DNA of 60,757 nucleotides from Lachnospiraceae bacterium. Its GTDB lineage: Bacteria; Bacillota; Clostridia; Lachnospirales; Lachnospiraceae. Both the position numbers and the translations under genes were made by a program. Shown one piece after another: positions 28,401-38,366 of the stretch. A model generated the notes under the pieces. The model searched no databases. It was not told the DNA's origin and worked only from the letters and a program-made list of their open reading frames with translations. The stretch's first letter is position 1; the number at the start of each line of letters is the position of its first letter. Location: contig JAETQI010000025.1 of the NCBI GenBank assembly GCA_021770755.1, positions 1-60,757 of the forward strand, written 5' to 3'.

Positions 28401-29110
28401 ACAAAAAATCCCTCCTCTGCCCTGCCGCTCCAGAACAGGATCTTCCCGTCCTGCCGCGCACCCCTGCGCAGCGCCGCCAGAAAATTGCCGCTGCCGTCCG
28501 TGTGAACACGCAGGACTTTGTACACTTTTGTTCTTCCTCGATAAAACACATGCCGGATGGGTTCCCTGGTGCAGTAGCTGCGCACGTCATCCTGCAGCTG
28601 ACCCACAATCGTGACAAGCTCCTTTATGCCGCTGTCCTCGCAGAGCAGAAGCATCCGTCCCTCCATGACGCCGTCGACACCCCACAGGGAGAGGCATCCA
28701 GCTCCCGCGGTTGTCGTTTCTGCCAGTTTATACCGCTCACCGGACCACAGTATGTACAGCTCATCTGCGAGGTTCTGTGTGCACTCAATGACCGTCATAT
28801 CTTCCTGAAACGGATAGCATCCAGACGGCTGCAGCCATACCGGGTACACTTTTGGCGTTGGATCTGTCGTCAGATCTATGTGCAGCTGCATCTCCCGATA
28901 AAACTTTCCCGATATCAGGGCATCAATGCGATCCACAGAAGCGGAATTGCCCCTGTCCTGCGCCAGGATCACTGCGCAGCCGGTATCTTTCCAGATCACC
29001 TTGTGCTGCTGCACCGTCTGTATCTGTATGTCCCTGTACTGCACTGCGCGCTCTGTCACGGCATCGATCAGCCGGATCACAGCCGCCGCCCTTGTATGAA
29101 CATGTGCCAT
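28385..29110 (-). CDS. Last gene of injection operon, function unknown
   Basis: I do not recognise this 241-residue protein. It starts at 29110 (MAHVHTRA), six bases after a GGGAGGTG ribosome site, and overlaps the sheath-cap-like gene stop at 29116 only through the longer frame. It has no signal peptide or membrane segment; it is mixed alpha/beta with a WLQPSGCYPFQEDMTVIE segment. Its position at the end of the structural operon suggests a minor component or assembly factor. Its 3' end overlaps the convergent nucleoside-hydrolase-like gene. Confidence 0.7.
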   Translation of the reverse strand: MAHVHTRAAAVIRLIDAVTERAVQYRDIQIQTVQQHKVIWKDTGCAVILAQDRGNSASVDRIDALISGKFYREMQLHIDLTTDPTPKVYPVWLQPSGCYPFQEDMTVIECTQNLADELYILWSGERYKLAETTTAGAGCLSLWGVDGVMEGRMLLLCEDSGIKELVTIVGQLQDDVRSYCTREPIRHVFYRGRTKVYKVLRVHTDGSGNFLAALRRGARQDGKILFWSGRAEEGFFVYSDG

Positions 29111-29115
29111 GCCGG

Positions 29116-29682
29116 TCACCTCCCTGATACGCGCACATCCACATCCGTCACCCGCACAAACGCATGGCTGACCGCAGAATCGACTGCAACCGGGGAGATC
29201 CTGTAAAACAGGGATAGTCTGTTCCCCACATTTGGAAAACTCCAGATCTTCGACTTCTCGTCGCTATCCGGATTCAGCATCTGAATGTGCAGCTCTATGC
29301 CGCCTTCCGCCTGTGCATCGACCGCCTCTAACGGAATGACTGGATTGTCGTACAAAAACTGTATCACGCGCCCCAGAATCAGCTCCTCCTGCGTCAGCCT
29401 GTACGCCGCGTCACCCTTGGCATAAGCAGTGATCATATAGTACAGACTCAGGTAAAGCGGCGGTCTTGAGATCCGCTCACTGTGCACCGTGCGCGTCGGC
29501 AAAAAGACCTCCTCGCTCTGCCGCACATCATACAGAAACACTCCCAGAACCGCATCTCCCCTGTCCTCAGGACTTCTAAGCCCGATCTCACTGATATCCG
29601 ATATCAGTTCCGGAACCAGCGCTTCCTGCAGCATCGCCACAAGATGGGCTCCAGTATCCGCAATGACCGTATAGTCTCCCAT
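29116..29682 (-). CDS. Sheath/tube terminator-like protein (Pvc16/DUF4255-like)
   Basis: The 188-residue protein resembles the cap proteins that end the tube and sheath in Photorhabdus PVC and antifeeding prophage particles. The supporting segments are an N-terminal helix pair (VIADTGAHLVAMLQEALVPE), a VFLYDVRQSEEVFLP strand pair, RPPLYLSLYYMITAYA, and an LGRVIQFLYDNPVIP helix. All follow the order typical of DUF4255. The ribosome site GGAAGGGG supports the start. It follows the tail-protein-I-like gene by 28 bases. Confidence 0.8.
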   Translation of the reverse strand: MGDYTVIADTGAHLVAMLQEALVPELISDISEIGLRSPEDRGDAVLGVFLYDVRQSEEVFLPTRTVHSERISRPPLYLSLYYMITAYAKGDAAYRLTQEELILGRVIQFLYDNPVIPLEAVDAQAEGGIELHIQMLNPDSDEKSKIWSFPNVGNRLSLFYRISPVAVDSAVSHAFVRVTDVDVRVSGR

Positions 29683-29710
29683 AAAACCCCTTCCTCTTTT
29701 CCTGATCCTT

Positions 29711-30823
29711 TTATTTTAGAACTATTGTTCCGTCCATCCGGATCCCGCCGTCCATGCTGCCCTCCCTTTGGGCGGAAAGGACCGCGTTGTGATCCAGAAA
29801 GCAATATGTATCAAACCGATCACCACGCGGACAGAATACCAGCCTGATACGGCAACGCGCCGGTTTGAACTGATCCAGCAGATACATCATCTGTGCCTGC
29901 AGATTCTCGTCTCCCTCCCTTTTTAACAGGATCGTGACATCCTGCATGGAAGTGCCGTACAGCCTTTGACATGTATCCATATTATCATGCGGGATATATC
30001 CTTCCATCCTGTTTCTTTCCACGATCACCGGCTCCTCACCGAGCATCATCCGGATCAGCCTCCGGATAACCTCCTTTGTCCCCTTCATGCGATTGAGCGG
30101 GTAAAGTTCCCGGATCAGGCTGCGCAGCATGTTCTCGTCAAGGAAATCTCCCTCCGCCGAAAATCCAAGCCATTCGGCCATCTCCACCAGAAACGGCATC
30201 GGCGCCGTCCCGGGATCCAGATATCTGTCCATATCCGCGATCCTGTCTGCCATATCCTGATAGGCAGAGGAAAAGACAGACATGTACCGGTGAAAAAATC
30301 CCCCCTCCTCCTGATAGATCTCTGGAAATGTCTGCATAAAATTGTCACCCTGACTGTCCAGGAACATCTCACGGATCCGCTCCCCCTGCCCTGCATCGAT
30401 TCCGTGTGCTCCGCCGCTCCCGGCGATCTCCAGTGCGATCCACAGATATTCGCCCGCAAGCGCGTACAGAAGAACATCCTCATGGTTTACAAAACAGACA
30501 CCGCTTTCCACAAAACGCGCCCGCTTCTGAGACCACAGTACACTGCTGTCATGAAAATACTGGTTCAGCCCGTCCGCCTGTGTATCCGCTGCATCTGCTG
30601 CGAACGCATAGATCGTGAGCGTGCTGCCCGGCGAAAGGATACACTGGCAGTGAAAACGCCCCCATTTCGTACCGCTCTCATAGCTTCTGAAGCGATCGAG
30701 GATCACAAAATGTCTGGCATTTTCCGCCGTCGTATACAGCGCACTGCCGCTCTGCACAAATCCCTCATAATATGCCATCGCAAGCTTTGACTCGCCCAGC
30801 GTGTACCTTCTCTTGACCTGCAT
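29711..30823 (-). CDS. Tail protein I-like baseplate protein
   Basis: The 370-residue protein has a C-terminal region (about 170-290) that matches the phage tail protein P2 gpI/TIGR02242 pattern: TFPEIYQEEGGFFHRYMSVF, YLDPGTAPMPFLVEMAEWLG and an RMKGTKEVIRRLIRMMLG helix. These proteins connect baseplate wedges or fibres. The N-terminal half is beta-rich and not recognised. Start ATG 30823 follows GGTGGAGAC; the earlier in-frame start lies inside the upstream gene. It follows the 716-residue baseplate gene by 13 bases. Confidence 0.82.
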   Translation of the reverse strand: MQVKRRYTLGESKLAMAYYEGFVQSGSALYTTAENARHFVILDRFRSYESGTKWGRFHCQCILSPGSTLTIYAFAADAADTQADGLNQYFHDSSVLWSQKRARFVESGVCFVNHEDVLLYALAGEYLWIALEIAGSGGAHGIDAGQGERIREMFLDSQGDNFMQTFPEIYQEEGGFFHRYMSVFSSAYQDMADRIADMDRYLDPGTAPMPFLVEMAEWLGFSAEGDFLDENMLRSLIRELYPLNRMKGTKEVIRRLIRMMLGEEPVIVERNRMEGYIPHDNMDTCQRLYGTSMQDVTILLKREGDENLQAQMMYLLDQFKPARCRIRLVFCPRGDRFDTYCFLDHNAVLSAQREGSMDGGIRMDGTIVLK

Positions 30824-30836
30824 GTCTCCACCCCTC

Positions 30837-32987
30837 TCAAAACTCCTGTCTTCCCACACTTTCTATATGTATATATCCAGGATAGTACAATGCGTCTGGT
30901 CTCAGCTGAATATCCATGCCGTCCCTGTCCGCCCACTGATAATTCTCGGGAAACACGGAAAGGTCGATCACTTCCTCCACACAGTCCATCCCTTTCAGAC
31001 GCTCATATAATGCATGAAAAACGATCCGGCTTCCAAACGGCGCCTCAGAATAGACGCCGTCGAGCATCTTTCTGAGTGTTCCCTCGATCTGCTCCCTGCA
31101 GTGCACAAAATGTTTCCTGACAGAGACCACTCCTTTTACATGGATCGCAACATAGACAGGCTGCCGGATCAGGATCTTCGTCGTGAGCATCCGGCAGCGC
31201 TCCACCCAGCGTCTGATCTCCCTTTGATAAATGTCCGCCAGTCTGGGAAATGCCGCTGTACTGTTGGGCTTCACTGTGATGCGGATCTCATTGTGCTCCG
31301 GCACCGGGTCGACACCGATCTTGTGGATCGACAGACCCGGCGTTTTTTTGACGATGTACTCGCAGTCCGTCCGCGTTATCATTGTCTCTGGCCTTGTCAG
31401 ATCCCGCACAAACCGCCTCCTGACCTGCTCAAAATCCTCCGCAAAGCTTCCTGCGGTATGGCTTGCGGCATCCGCGTCCGAACAGTTTATAAACGTCAGC
31501 CGAAAATTCCTGTCCGCACTTTCAAGCCGCGTTCCTGCACGGATATTTCCCCTGTCTCCCCTATAGTATGTGACGTTTCCAAGACGCAGTTCTGCCCCCT
31601 CATATCGGCCGCAGTCCTGCACTGTCAGCACGCCATCCGGCTCGCTGACACGGTAAGACACCTCTCCCGTCGTCCGGTCTCCAGGTGTGACCACATGGCA
31701 GATCTCGTCACCGTCCCCGCGCTGCTCCACCACAAGCACCGAAAAATCCTGTGAACAGGCCGCCATGGATTCCAGCTCTGGAAGAGCCATCTCCTGACTG
31801 TCATAGCCGTACAGCCTGCCAAGACTGCCATACTCCGCAAACCTGGCCTCCCTGCACACAACGAGCGCTTCATCTGGCAATTCACCTGCCGGCGCATCGT
31901 ATCTGGCAAGTGTCAGCACCACAGTGAAATCTTCCTCATAAGCTGCCTGATAACCCCTCTTTTGCACCACTGCATCTGCATTCATACGGTTTAGATCGTG
32001 ATATCTGTGATATGCGCCGTCCGATTCCTTTCCGTAGACCTCAAAAGACCCGATCAGATCATCCGTGATGCGGAGCTTTCCCTCCCGAACAGGCAGCAGC
32101 TGCACGTGCGACCGTGTATCCTTCTGAACCGCCGGAAGCAGCAGACCGCATACCCGCTGAACACGCGGAACGATGTCATACGCCGCGCGCACCAGCGTGG
32201 CACGTATTTTGTAAGTATTGTCCGCACTGTCGCGCGCCAGACTGCCGCGGAGCTTTTCATCCACGGAAAACACGACATATCCACTCTGAAGGAAACAATG
32301 TGTACCGTCCTCGACTTCGAGCACCGCATAGCCGTCCTTCGTCCTGACCTCCCACACGGTCTCTGCAAAAGGATTGGCAGGATCCATATCATCCGAAAAA
32401 GGATTGCGATCAAACTGATGTGTTATTTCTATATATAGTGCCACCCTCTGGCCTGCGTCCGGGAAATCACACACAGAGAACGATACTGTCTCACCACCTG
32501 CCGGCTGTTCCCCAAACAGGGCAATTCCACCTTTCACACCATATGCTTCCAGCAGCTCGGACGCCGCTTCGGAATGCGGGACACCGTCCCGACTTGTCCA
32601 AACGGCTCTCAGACGCATATTTCTGACAGCCGCACACTGTTCCAGTTCAAAACAGATATCCTGCGCATACAGTTTCATCCGGGGCGGCGGCAGACAAGGC
32701 TCATCCGCATCTTCCGGCAATTCCGGCATCAGATACGCCCTGGCGCACCTGCCTTCCGCTGCTATAAACCCGGCAAGCGACAGAAGGCACATCTTTATCC
32801 TTTCGGGAATCTCGTTCATCTCGCTCTGCTGCAGCGCCATAAAGGCAGAAAAATTTTCCAGTATCGTGATGCCGGGATCCGAGACATTATAGTTCGTCCA
32901 TTCCCTGCTGTAGATCGGTATCCTGCCAAGGGCTTCCTCCCGGATCCGTTCATATCCTTTGTCGTCCAGATCAATATTACTGAGCAT
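30837..32987 (-). CDS. Baseplate J-like protein, smaller
   Basis: This 716-residue protein begins with IPIYSREWTNYNVSDPGITILENFSAF (split here by function, not sequence), the N-terminus typical of the large baseplate proteins of extracellular contractile systems (Afp12-like or gp6/gp7-like). The C-terminal third contains an EYIVKKTPGLSIHKIGVDPVP segment, like the baseplate J core. It overlaps the 978-residue gene by 11 bases and has a GGGGAGACGT ribosome site. Together they should form the wedge ring around the spike. Confidence 0.82.
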   Translation of the reverse strand: MLSNIDLDDKGYERIREEALGRIPIYSREWTNYNVSDPGITILENFSAFMALQQSEMNEIPERIKMCLLSLAGFIAAEGRCARAYLMPELPEDADEPCLPPPRMKLYAQDICFELEQCAAVRNMRLRAVWTSRDGVPHSEAASELLEAYGVKGGIALFGEQPAGGETVSFSVCDFPDAGQRVALYIEITHQFDRNPFSDDMDPANPFAETVWEVRTKDGYAVLEVEDGTHCFLQSGYVVFSVDEKLRGSLARDSADNTYKIRATLVRAAYDIVPRVQRVCGLLLPAVQKDTRSHVQLLPVREGKLRITDDLIGSFEVYGKESDGAYHRYHDLNRMNADAVVQKRGYQAAYEEDFTVVLTLARYDAPAGELPDEALVVCREARFAEYGSLGRLYGYDSQEMALPELESMAACSQDFSVLVVEQRGDGDEICHVVTPGDRTTGEVSYRVSEPDGVLTVQDCGRYEGAELRLGNVTYYRGDRGNIRAGTRLESADRNFRLTFINCSDADAASHTAGSFAEDFEQVRRRFVRDLTRPETMITRTDCEYIVKKTPGLSIHKIGVDPVPEHNEIRITVKPNSTAAFPRLADIYQREIRRWVERCRMLTTKILIRQPVYVAIHVKGVVSVRKHFVHCREQIEGTLRKMLDGVYSEAPFGSRIVFHALYERLKGMDCVEEVIDLSVFPENYQWADRDGMDIQLRPDALYYPGYIHIESVGRQEF

Positions 32988-35913
32988 ACGTCTCCCCCGC
33001 TATATAAACCCTGTGTGTGCCGCTGCAGCATATCATGAACGGACTGGCCACGACCTCATCCAGCTCCTTCTCCAGCAGGCGTTGTCCGTCAAAATACTGC
33101 GCCAGCACATCCATATGTACGACCCTGGCAGTGTGCTCCAGCGCCCCCAGCATCAGCCGGATCTGCTTCACTCCCGGAAGTCTGCCGATCTGCCACCGGA
33201 TCTCTCCCCTCGAATTTACCGGCTCCAGAAAATCAACCATTCTGTCCATCCAACGCTGTCTGATCCCAATGCTCTTTGACAACTCCGGCACATCCAGCCA
33301 GACTTTGATCGAAATCCTGACAAAAACAGGCGGGCAGACTTGTATCAGGGAATTCCCGCACGCCGCCTCACAGCAGCTTTGCAAGTGCTCTTTGAGCGGA
33401 TTTTGTATCCTGCGAAAAGCGTAATCTCCCTTTTGATGATCCCGCATCAACAGGACAATTCTGACCACATTATCCTCCCCTGTGACACATGCTGCCTGTG
33501 CGACCGCATCGGAAAACGCAAGCGCCTCCCTGACAAAATCCCGTTCTGTCACTACCCGTCCCCGTGAAGAGAGCACATTACTTCCTCTTTCCAATGTACG
33601 CTGTATCCGTTCCAGATCTGTCCCGCCGTAAGCATCAACAGGATTTGTAACCTGCTCCACGGAGATAACGGTGCTGCGAAAACGGTCAATGCTGCCTGCC
33701 CTGATATTGGCTTTCTCCCCGTCGCAGCAAAAGACCCTGGTCCTGAACGCAATGCTGGTAGTGTTCTGCGGCGTCCTGACCTGCACACCGTCACCAAAGA
33801 TCAGTTCATTTCTGTCTCTGTCCACACAGTAGCAGCGCTCCCCGGATCCCGCGCACTCCAAACTGTCAACCTCATGCCATAATACATAAAAATCCTCGAT
33901 CTCCCCAAGGAAATTGTACTCCGCCCTGACCTGCTCAGCTCCCCCCTGCCGGGCAGCGTCCATCAACTGCGCTCTCTCATCCACTGTCAACTGCTCTTTC
34001 TCGTTCACCCACACCTGAACAGACAAGATATTCTCCGCATACAGCGGAAAACGCATATCCGGCGTCACGGCATCAATATAATGATCCTGCTCTTCCTTTA
34101 TGATGATATTCTCCGCCATCACAGCGTTCATGTGAATCTGTCCGACCACAGGAATGTGGTCATCCACAGGCATGTGGTCATGGTCATGCTCCTGAAGCTG
34201 CAGCCGAAGCCACCAGCGGCTTGATCCGTCCACTTCACTCTTTGCCATATCGATCGGCGGCACAAACTGGAGAATCCCGGAATGTTGAAAGGCATTCGTA
34301 TGGTCGATCACCCGCAAAGGCTTAAAACCGTTACCATCCGAGTAGGCAAAGGAGCATTCCAGCCCTGGTGATGCTGGTCTTTCCAGCTCGACAAACATGG
34401 AAACCGGCTCCTGTTGAAGGGGACGGTCAAATCCCCAGTACACATAATCCTCCTGGAACTGCATCAGCTCAAAGGCACAAAAGCCATCCCGCACCCGCCT
34501 GACCTGCGTCCCCTGCATGACCGCCACAAGATCCGGAGCAATCCCTTTTTCCGGCTCCTCCATACAGAGAGTGACGTCCGAAAGCACCGGATCGATATAT
34601 TCCACCTCCTGCAGATAACAATTGTCTGCCCGCACGATCTGTATGCGTAGGCATTTTCCCTCATATCCGCCCTGCACCACGCTCTCCCAGTCGTCGGGAA
34701 CCACAAAGCGGATCCGATACTCCCCCGCGTTCTCCTCCCTGGAAAACAGTGCAGTTACATCCATGTCCACCGCCAGACGCCGCCAGCCCTTTCCGTTAAA
34801 ATATGTGAGCACTGCCTCGTCCACACAGCATTCACGGTACGGCTCCTCCCTGACCTTTTTCGGTTTTCTTCTGATGATACGCAGATCCGGCGGCACATCA
34901 ACCGCCCTATGCAGGCGATACCGCTCAAATTCCAGCCGGAAACAGAAACTGACAGGCGCTCCCTTCCACTCAAACAGATCTGCCTGCCCGATAAAACATT
35001 CATCATAAAGCGCAGGCTGTCTGCCAAATGGAAAAAAACGCTCTGCTGCCATTTCCTCCCTGCCGTTCCATATAAAATCCGGGCGGGCGGACTGACGTGC
35101 AGTGCAGACCTCGATCCTATCGATAAAGACGTTCCTGTACCCTGTCTTTTCTGCAGGCGGCCTTAGCATATCCAGAATCAGGACAGTCATCTCCCCGCCA
35201 TTGACAGACACCACGGGCAATGGCTGTTGACCATCGATCACCAGCTGTCCGTCCTGGTCTGCTGCTGTCTCCAGGATCATCCTGTTCACGCCGGAAACAG
35301 CGTTCAGATCCATATCGTCCAACGCTGCAGAAAGCGCAAAGTACGCACTGTCCGCAAACAGCTCCGTTATCGGAAGGGATTCAGGCTTTCCCCGAAACCG
35401 GAGCGACACACGCTGTTCCTGCAGGTTTGGAAAATGTTTGAAGCACATCACAACCGCCTGTCGGCGAAACGCTCTTCCCTGATGCGGAAATAGGGAAAAA
35501 TGTGCGGATGTCTCTATGATATCTGTCAGTCCTGCGTTCACCGCATAGAGATCCTCCATAAAGGAGAACACGACCTCCTCACCGTTTTCCGCCGTGCCGA
35601 TCACCTGCGTTCCCGCCGGCAGTGCGACACCTCCCTCAATGCTGTCGCTGACTTGGAGCGTGCAGACCGTCCTCGCCGGTATCGCGGGTTTTCGCGATAG
35701 TCCGTACATGTTGGCAAATTCTATGCGGTATTTATCCCACATCTGATTGCGCTTATTGACATTCTCCATCATCTGATGTGAGAATATCAGTCCGATCACC
35801 GACGCCGCATCCGGATGCACAGTATCAAATTTCCACTCTGGTGTATAGGACCGCGCCCTTTCCTGCAGTTCCTCCAAAATGTCCTGACGGTCTCTGTCAT
35901 CAACCTTTTTCAT
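32977..35913 (-). CDS. Large baseplate assembly protein J-like
   Basis: The 978-residue protein carries the baseplate J pattern twice over. The N-terminus (WKFDTVHPDAASVIGLIF) is the wedge-anchoring region. The region around residues 700-850 (GDGVQVRTPQNTTSIAF, RAGSIDRF, PVDAYGGTDLE, ERDFVREALAF) is the classical gpJ core of the TIGR02243 type. It is longer than P2 gpJ (about 300) because of beta-rich insertions, as in Afp11-like proteins. It is translationally coupled to the gp25-like gene (ATGA overlap). Confidence 0.88.
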   Translation of the reverse strand: MKKVDDRDRQDILEELQERARSYTPEWKFDTVHPDAASVIGLIFSHQMMENVNKRNQMWDKYRIEFANMYGLSRKPAIPARTVCTLQVSDSIEGGVALPAGTQVIGTAENGEEVVFSFMEDLYAVNAGLTDIIETSAHFSLFPHQGRAFRRQAVVMCFKHFPNLQEQRVSLRFRGKPESLPITELFADSAYFALSAALDDMDLNAVSGVNRMILETAADQDGQLVIDGQQPLPVVSVNGGEMTVLILDMLRPPAEKTGYRNVFIDRIEVCTARQSARPDFIWNGREEMAAERFFPFGRQPALYDECFIGQADLFEWKGAPVSFCFRLEFERYRLHRAVDVPPDLRIIRRKPKKVREEPYRECCVDEAVLTYFNGKGWRRLAVDMDVTALFSREENAGEYRIRFVVPDDWESVVQGGYEGKCLRIQIVRADNCYLQEVEYIDPVLSDVTLCMEEPEKGIAPDLVAVMQGTQVRRVRDGFCAFELMQFQEDYVYWGFDRPLQQEPVSMFVELERPASPGLECSFAYSDGNGFKPLRVIDHTNAFQHSGILQFVPPIDMAKSEVDGSSRWWLRLQLQEHDHDHMPVDDHIPVVGQIHMNAVMAENIIIKEEQDHYIDAVTPDMRFPLYAENILSVQVWVNEKEQLTVDERAQLMDAARQGGAEQVRAEYNFLGEIEDFYVLWHEVDSLECAGSGERCYCVDRDRNELIFGDGVQVRTPQNTTSIAFRTRVFCCDGEKANIRAGSIDRFRSTVISVEQVTNPVDAYGGTDLERIQRTLERGSNVLSSRGRVVTERDFVREALAFSDAVAQAACVTGEDNVVRIVLLMRDHQKGDYAFRRIQNPLKEHLQSCCEAACGNSLIQVCPPVFVRISIKVWLDVPELSKSIGIRQRWMDRMVDFLEPVNSRGEIRWQIGRLPGVKQIRLMLGALEHTARVVHMDVLAQYFDGQRLLEKELDEVVASPFMICCSGTHRVYIAGETYAQ

Positions 35914-36314
35914 CGCGCTTCACCAGTCCCTAAATAAAACGGAAACACCAGACTGTCTGCGGTATGACTGCCCGCGATCATGTAACGGATCTCTATGATC
36001 AGACATCCCTTGTCAAGCTCAGGCCGGATCTGAACCTCCACATCTGAAATCCTTGGTTCCTGCGTCAGAAGTGTCTGCTCGATTTCTCTCGCCATCATGT
36101 TCATCCGCGTGACGGAAGTGTCCATAAAGGTATAAGACAGCAACCTGCTTCCAAAACGCTCACGCGTAAAGCGTTCGCCCTTCTGCGTCATCAGTATGAT
36201 ATACACGGACTCCCGCACACTCTGCACACCGTCCGCCATCACGCTGCGCCCCGTCGCGGGGTTTACCTGGATCGGGAATTTAAGTCCGCTCCCGAGATAT
36301 GTGTTGTCCTCCAT
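35910..36314 (-). CDS. gp25-like baseplate wedge protein
   Basis: The 134-residue protein shows the GPW/gp25 pattern: LKFPIQVNPATG at the start, VRESVYIILMTQKGERFTRERFG in the middle and a closing beta-sheet region. gp25 proteins staple the sheath to the baseplate in T4, T6SS and eCIS particles. Length is typical. It lies 48 bases after the spike gene and overlaps the large J-like gene. Confidence 0.9.
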   Translation of the reverse strand: MEDNTYLGSGLKFPIQVNPATGRSVMADGVQSVRESVYIILMTQKGERFTRERFGSRLLSYTFMDTSVTRMNMMAREIEQTLLTQEPRISDVEVQIRPELDKGCLIIEIRYMIAGSHTADSLVFPFYLGTGEAR

Positions 36315-36362
36315 CCTGCCTGCCTTCTTTCTTTATATAGCGCCATATCACGATTTGTTGTT

Positions 36363-37175
36363 CTACCCCAGCTTCACGGGTTTGCCGCTCAGCGTCAGCA
36401 TTCCGCTGCTCTCATTCTTTAAGAGCGAGGTCGCCTCTGTGCTCACCTGTCTGCCGGAGATCTTTACATTGCCGTCCGCCTCAAGTTTGATGTTTGCGGA
36501 CGCTTCCGCAGAAAACTTTTTTGTCTCGATACTCATCTTGCCGCTCTCTCCGTTCATGACGATCTTGATCGTATCACCAACAGTGATCTCAAGCTTCTGC
36601 TGTGCGTGCACTTTCATAACTCCCTGCCCTGTGTTCATCTCCACAAGGCAATGCTTTTCCTTGTCGTACACAGCGATCCGATCGGACTCATTGTCAATAT
36701 CGATATGGTGTTCATCCTGCGCAGTCGCGATCGTTATCTTGTCCTTTGCGCCATCCTCATTCTCATCGTCCCAGAACGAGATCCGGCTGCCGTTGCGTGT
36801 CTGCAGCTGCTTTGTCTGATTATGCTCATTCGCCGAACCTTTCAGAAATCTGTCTTTATCCTTTGGAATACAGCCTATGACATACGGCTTTTCGATATTT
36901 CCATCCTCAAATACCAGAAGCACCTGATCCCCCTTCTCCGGTAGAAAATAGATCCCCCATCCCGATCCCATGTAAGGCATCGCCATCTTTGCCCACTTGA
37001 GCTGGTTGGCGTCCGTATCCCGCACCGGGATCGTGACACAGAGCCTCCCCGGCATTTCCTGTACATAGTTTTCCGCCACGATCCCGACCACGGTTCCATA
37101 GATCCGCTCGTCACCGTATTCCGTCTTCGTGACCTGTCTCTCTGTCACCGCGTCGAACACATCAAAAAGCGCCAT
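36363..37175 (-). CDS. Spike protein, gp5/gpV OB-fold part
   Basis: The 270-residue protein has an N-terminal OB-fold domain of the gpV/gp5 type (YGTVVGIVAENYVQEMPGRL, WAKMAMPYMGSGWGIYFLPEKGDQVLLVFEDGN). A long repetitive beta region follows (from about residue 120), with short repeats such as IDIDNESDRIAVYD and KLEADGNVKISG, consistent with a trimeric beta-helix needle. In T6SS VgrG the gp27 and gp5 parts are fused; here they are separate genes. The second of two close ATGs is chosen because of ribosome-site spacing. Confidence 0.88.
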   Translation of the reverse strand: MALFDVFDAVTERQVTKTEYGDERIYGTVVGIVAENYVQEMPGRLCVTIPVRDTDANQLKWAKMAMPYMGSGWGIYFLPEKGDQVLLVFEDGNIEKPYVIGCIPKDKDRFLKGSANEHNQTKQLQTRNGSRISFWDDENEDGAKDKITIATAQDEHHIDIDNESDRIAVYDKEKHCLVEMNTGQGVMKVHAQQKLEITVGDTIKIVMNGESGKMSIETKKFSAEASANIKLEADGNVKISGRQVSTEATSLLKNESSGMLTLSGKPVKLG

Positions 37176-37199
37176 TTTCATACTCCTTCTTTCGTACGT

Positions 37200-38354
37200 T
37201 TACACCAAAGCAGCCGCTGCCGCTGTGATATGCGTGTGATAACCACTCTCAGACGACATGCTGTGACGCACCTGCGTGATGTAAAACCGATTGTCACAAG
37301 GTCCCCCCAGATTCGTCACCCTGATAAAATGTCCCGGTTTTAACTCCGGTATCCCGACACACTCACATTCGAGCATCCCAAAACGGTACGAGATATCCTC
37401 CATCAGGGCGCCGGCACGGTACTGTGCCTGTTCCTTCGACACAGCGCCGCCATCGATCACGATCCGATGCGTCTGACCGATCAGTGCTTTCGCCCTGTTT
37501 CCCGTCGAGATCTTGTTGGAAACCTTTGTCACCGCCGACACCATGGCCGCCTTGGCTGTATCCATCCCCCGAACCTCCACACTTTTAACCAGACCAGTCA
37601 TATCGTAGGTCATGTCATAGCTGATCATCCCCCGCTCCATTCCGATCTCCAGCAGGCACTCCTCCTGCGCCTGCTTCGCTTTCCGAAACAAAATGACGCC
37701 TGTATCCACAAAAAATTCATAGTTAAAGCGTCTTGCTGCCCGTGTGACAAACTCATAATCGCTCTCTGACACCATCTCAACAGTGTACGATGATACTTTC
37801 TTGTCAGAACAGCCAGTACTCCCGTTCTTGTCGGGCGTGTCCTCTATCTGAACCGACTTACAGATCCCCTCCGCATTCATCTTCTGATACAGGGGTTTGT
37901 CAAAGATCTCCCGGATCGCCTCGCCATAACTGCCGGCTGTCATCTGCCTTGCATAGCTGCCCGACATCATAAGCCCCTTGGCGTCCATCGCCGTGACAAC
38001 CACATGGTGCATATCCCCCTCCTCGCAGACAAAGCGGGTCTGCGCGATAAATCCCATAAACAGCGCCTCCTCAGCGCCATCATATCCCATGGAAACACTC
38101 ACGGCGCTGCCCAGCTGCACATACTCCTTGAACCATGCAAATTCATAGCATCCCTTTTCCAGACTGTAGACATTGTAGATCGAGTATGTGACAGTGGACG
38201 CTTCCAGGCCGCAGCTCAGCTCCGCCTCTATATCGCTCAGCACCAGCTGGTGCCTGTTCTCCGAAAACAATCTGCCACCGACCTGCAGCGTGACTGCAGG
38301 ATAGACGAAGCCGCCATATTTTTTTCGGAGGTCACTGTACTTTTTCTGTGTCAT
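37200..38354 (-). CDS. Spike hub protein, gp27/late control D-like
   Basis: This 384-residue protein corresponds to the phage late control D/gp27 hub. Features include YPAVTLQVGGRLFSENRHQL at the start, TVEMVSESDYEFVTRAARRFNYEFFVD in the middle (a VgrG/gpD hallmark) and a closing GHFIRVTNLGGPCDNRFYITQVRHSM beta segment. The hub seats the spike trimer and connects it to the tube. It lies 24 bases before the OB-fold spike gene, so together they form a split VgrG. Confidence 0.87.
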   Translation of the reverse strand: MTQKKYSDLRKKYGGFVYPAVTLQVGGRLFSENRHQLVLSDIEAELSCGLEASTVTYSIYNVYSLEKGCYEFAWFKEYVQLGSAVSVSMGYDGAEEALFMGFIAQTRFVCEEGDMHHVVVTAMDAKGLMMSGSYARQMTAGSYGEAIREIFDKPLYQKMNAEGICKSVQIEDTPDKNGSTGCSDKKVSSYTVEMVSESDYEFVTRAARRFNYEFFVDTGVILFRKAKQAQEECLLEIGMERGMISYDMTYDMTGLVKSVEVRGMDTAKAAMVSAVTKVSNKISTGNRAKALIGQTHRIVIDGGAVSKEQAQYRAGALMEDISYRFGMLECECVGIPELKPGHFIRVTNLGGPCDNRFYITQVRHSMSSESGYHTHITAAAAALV

Positions 38355-38366
38355 ATCTGTTGTCTC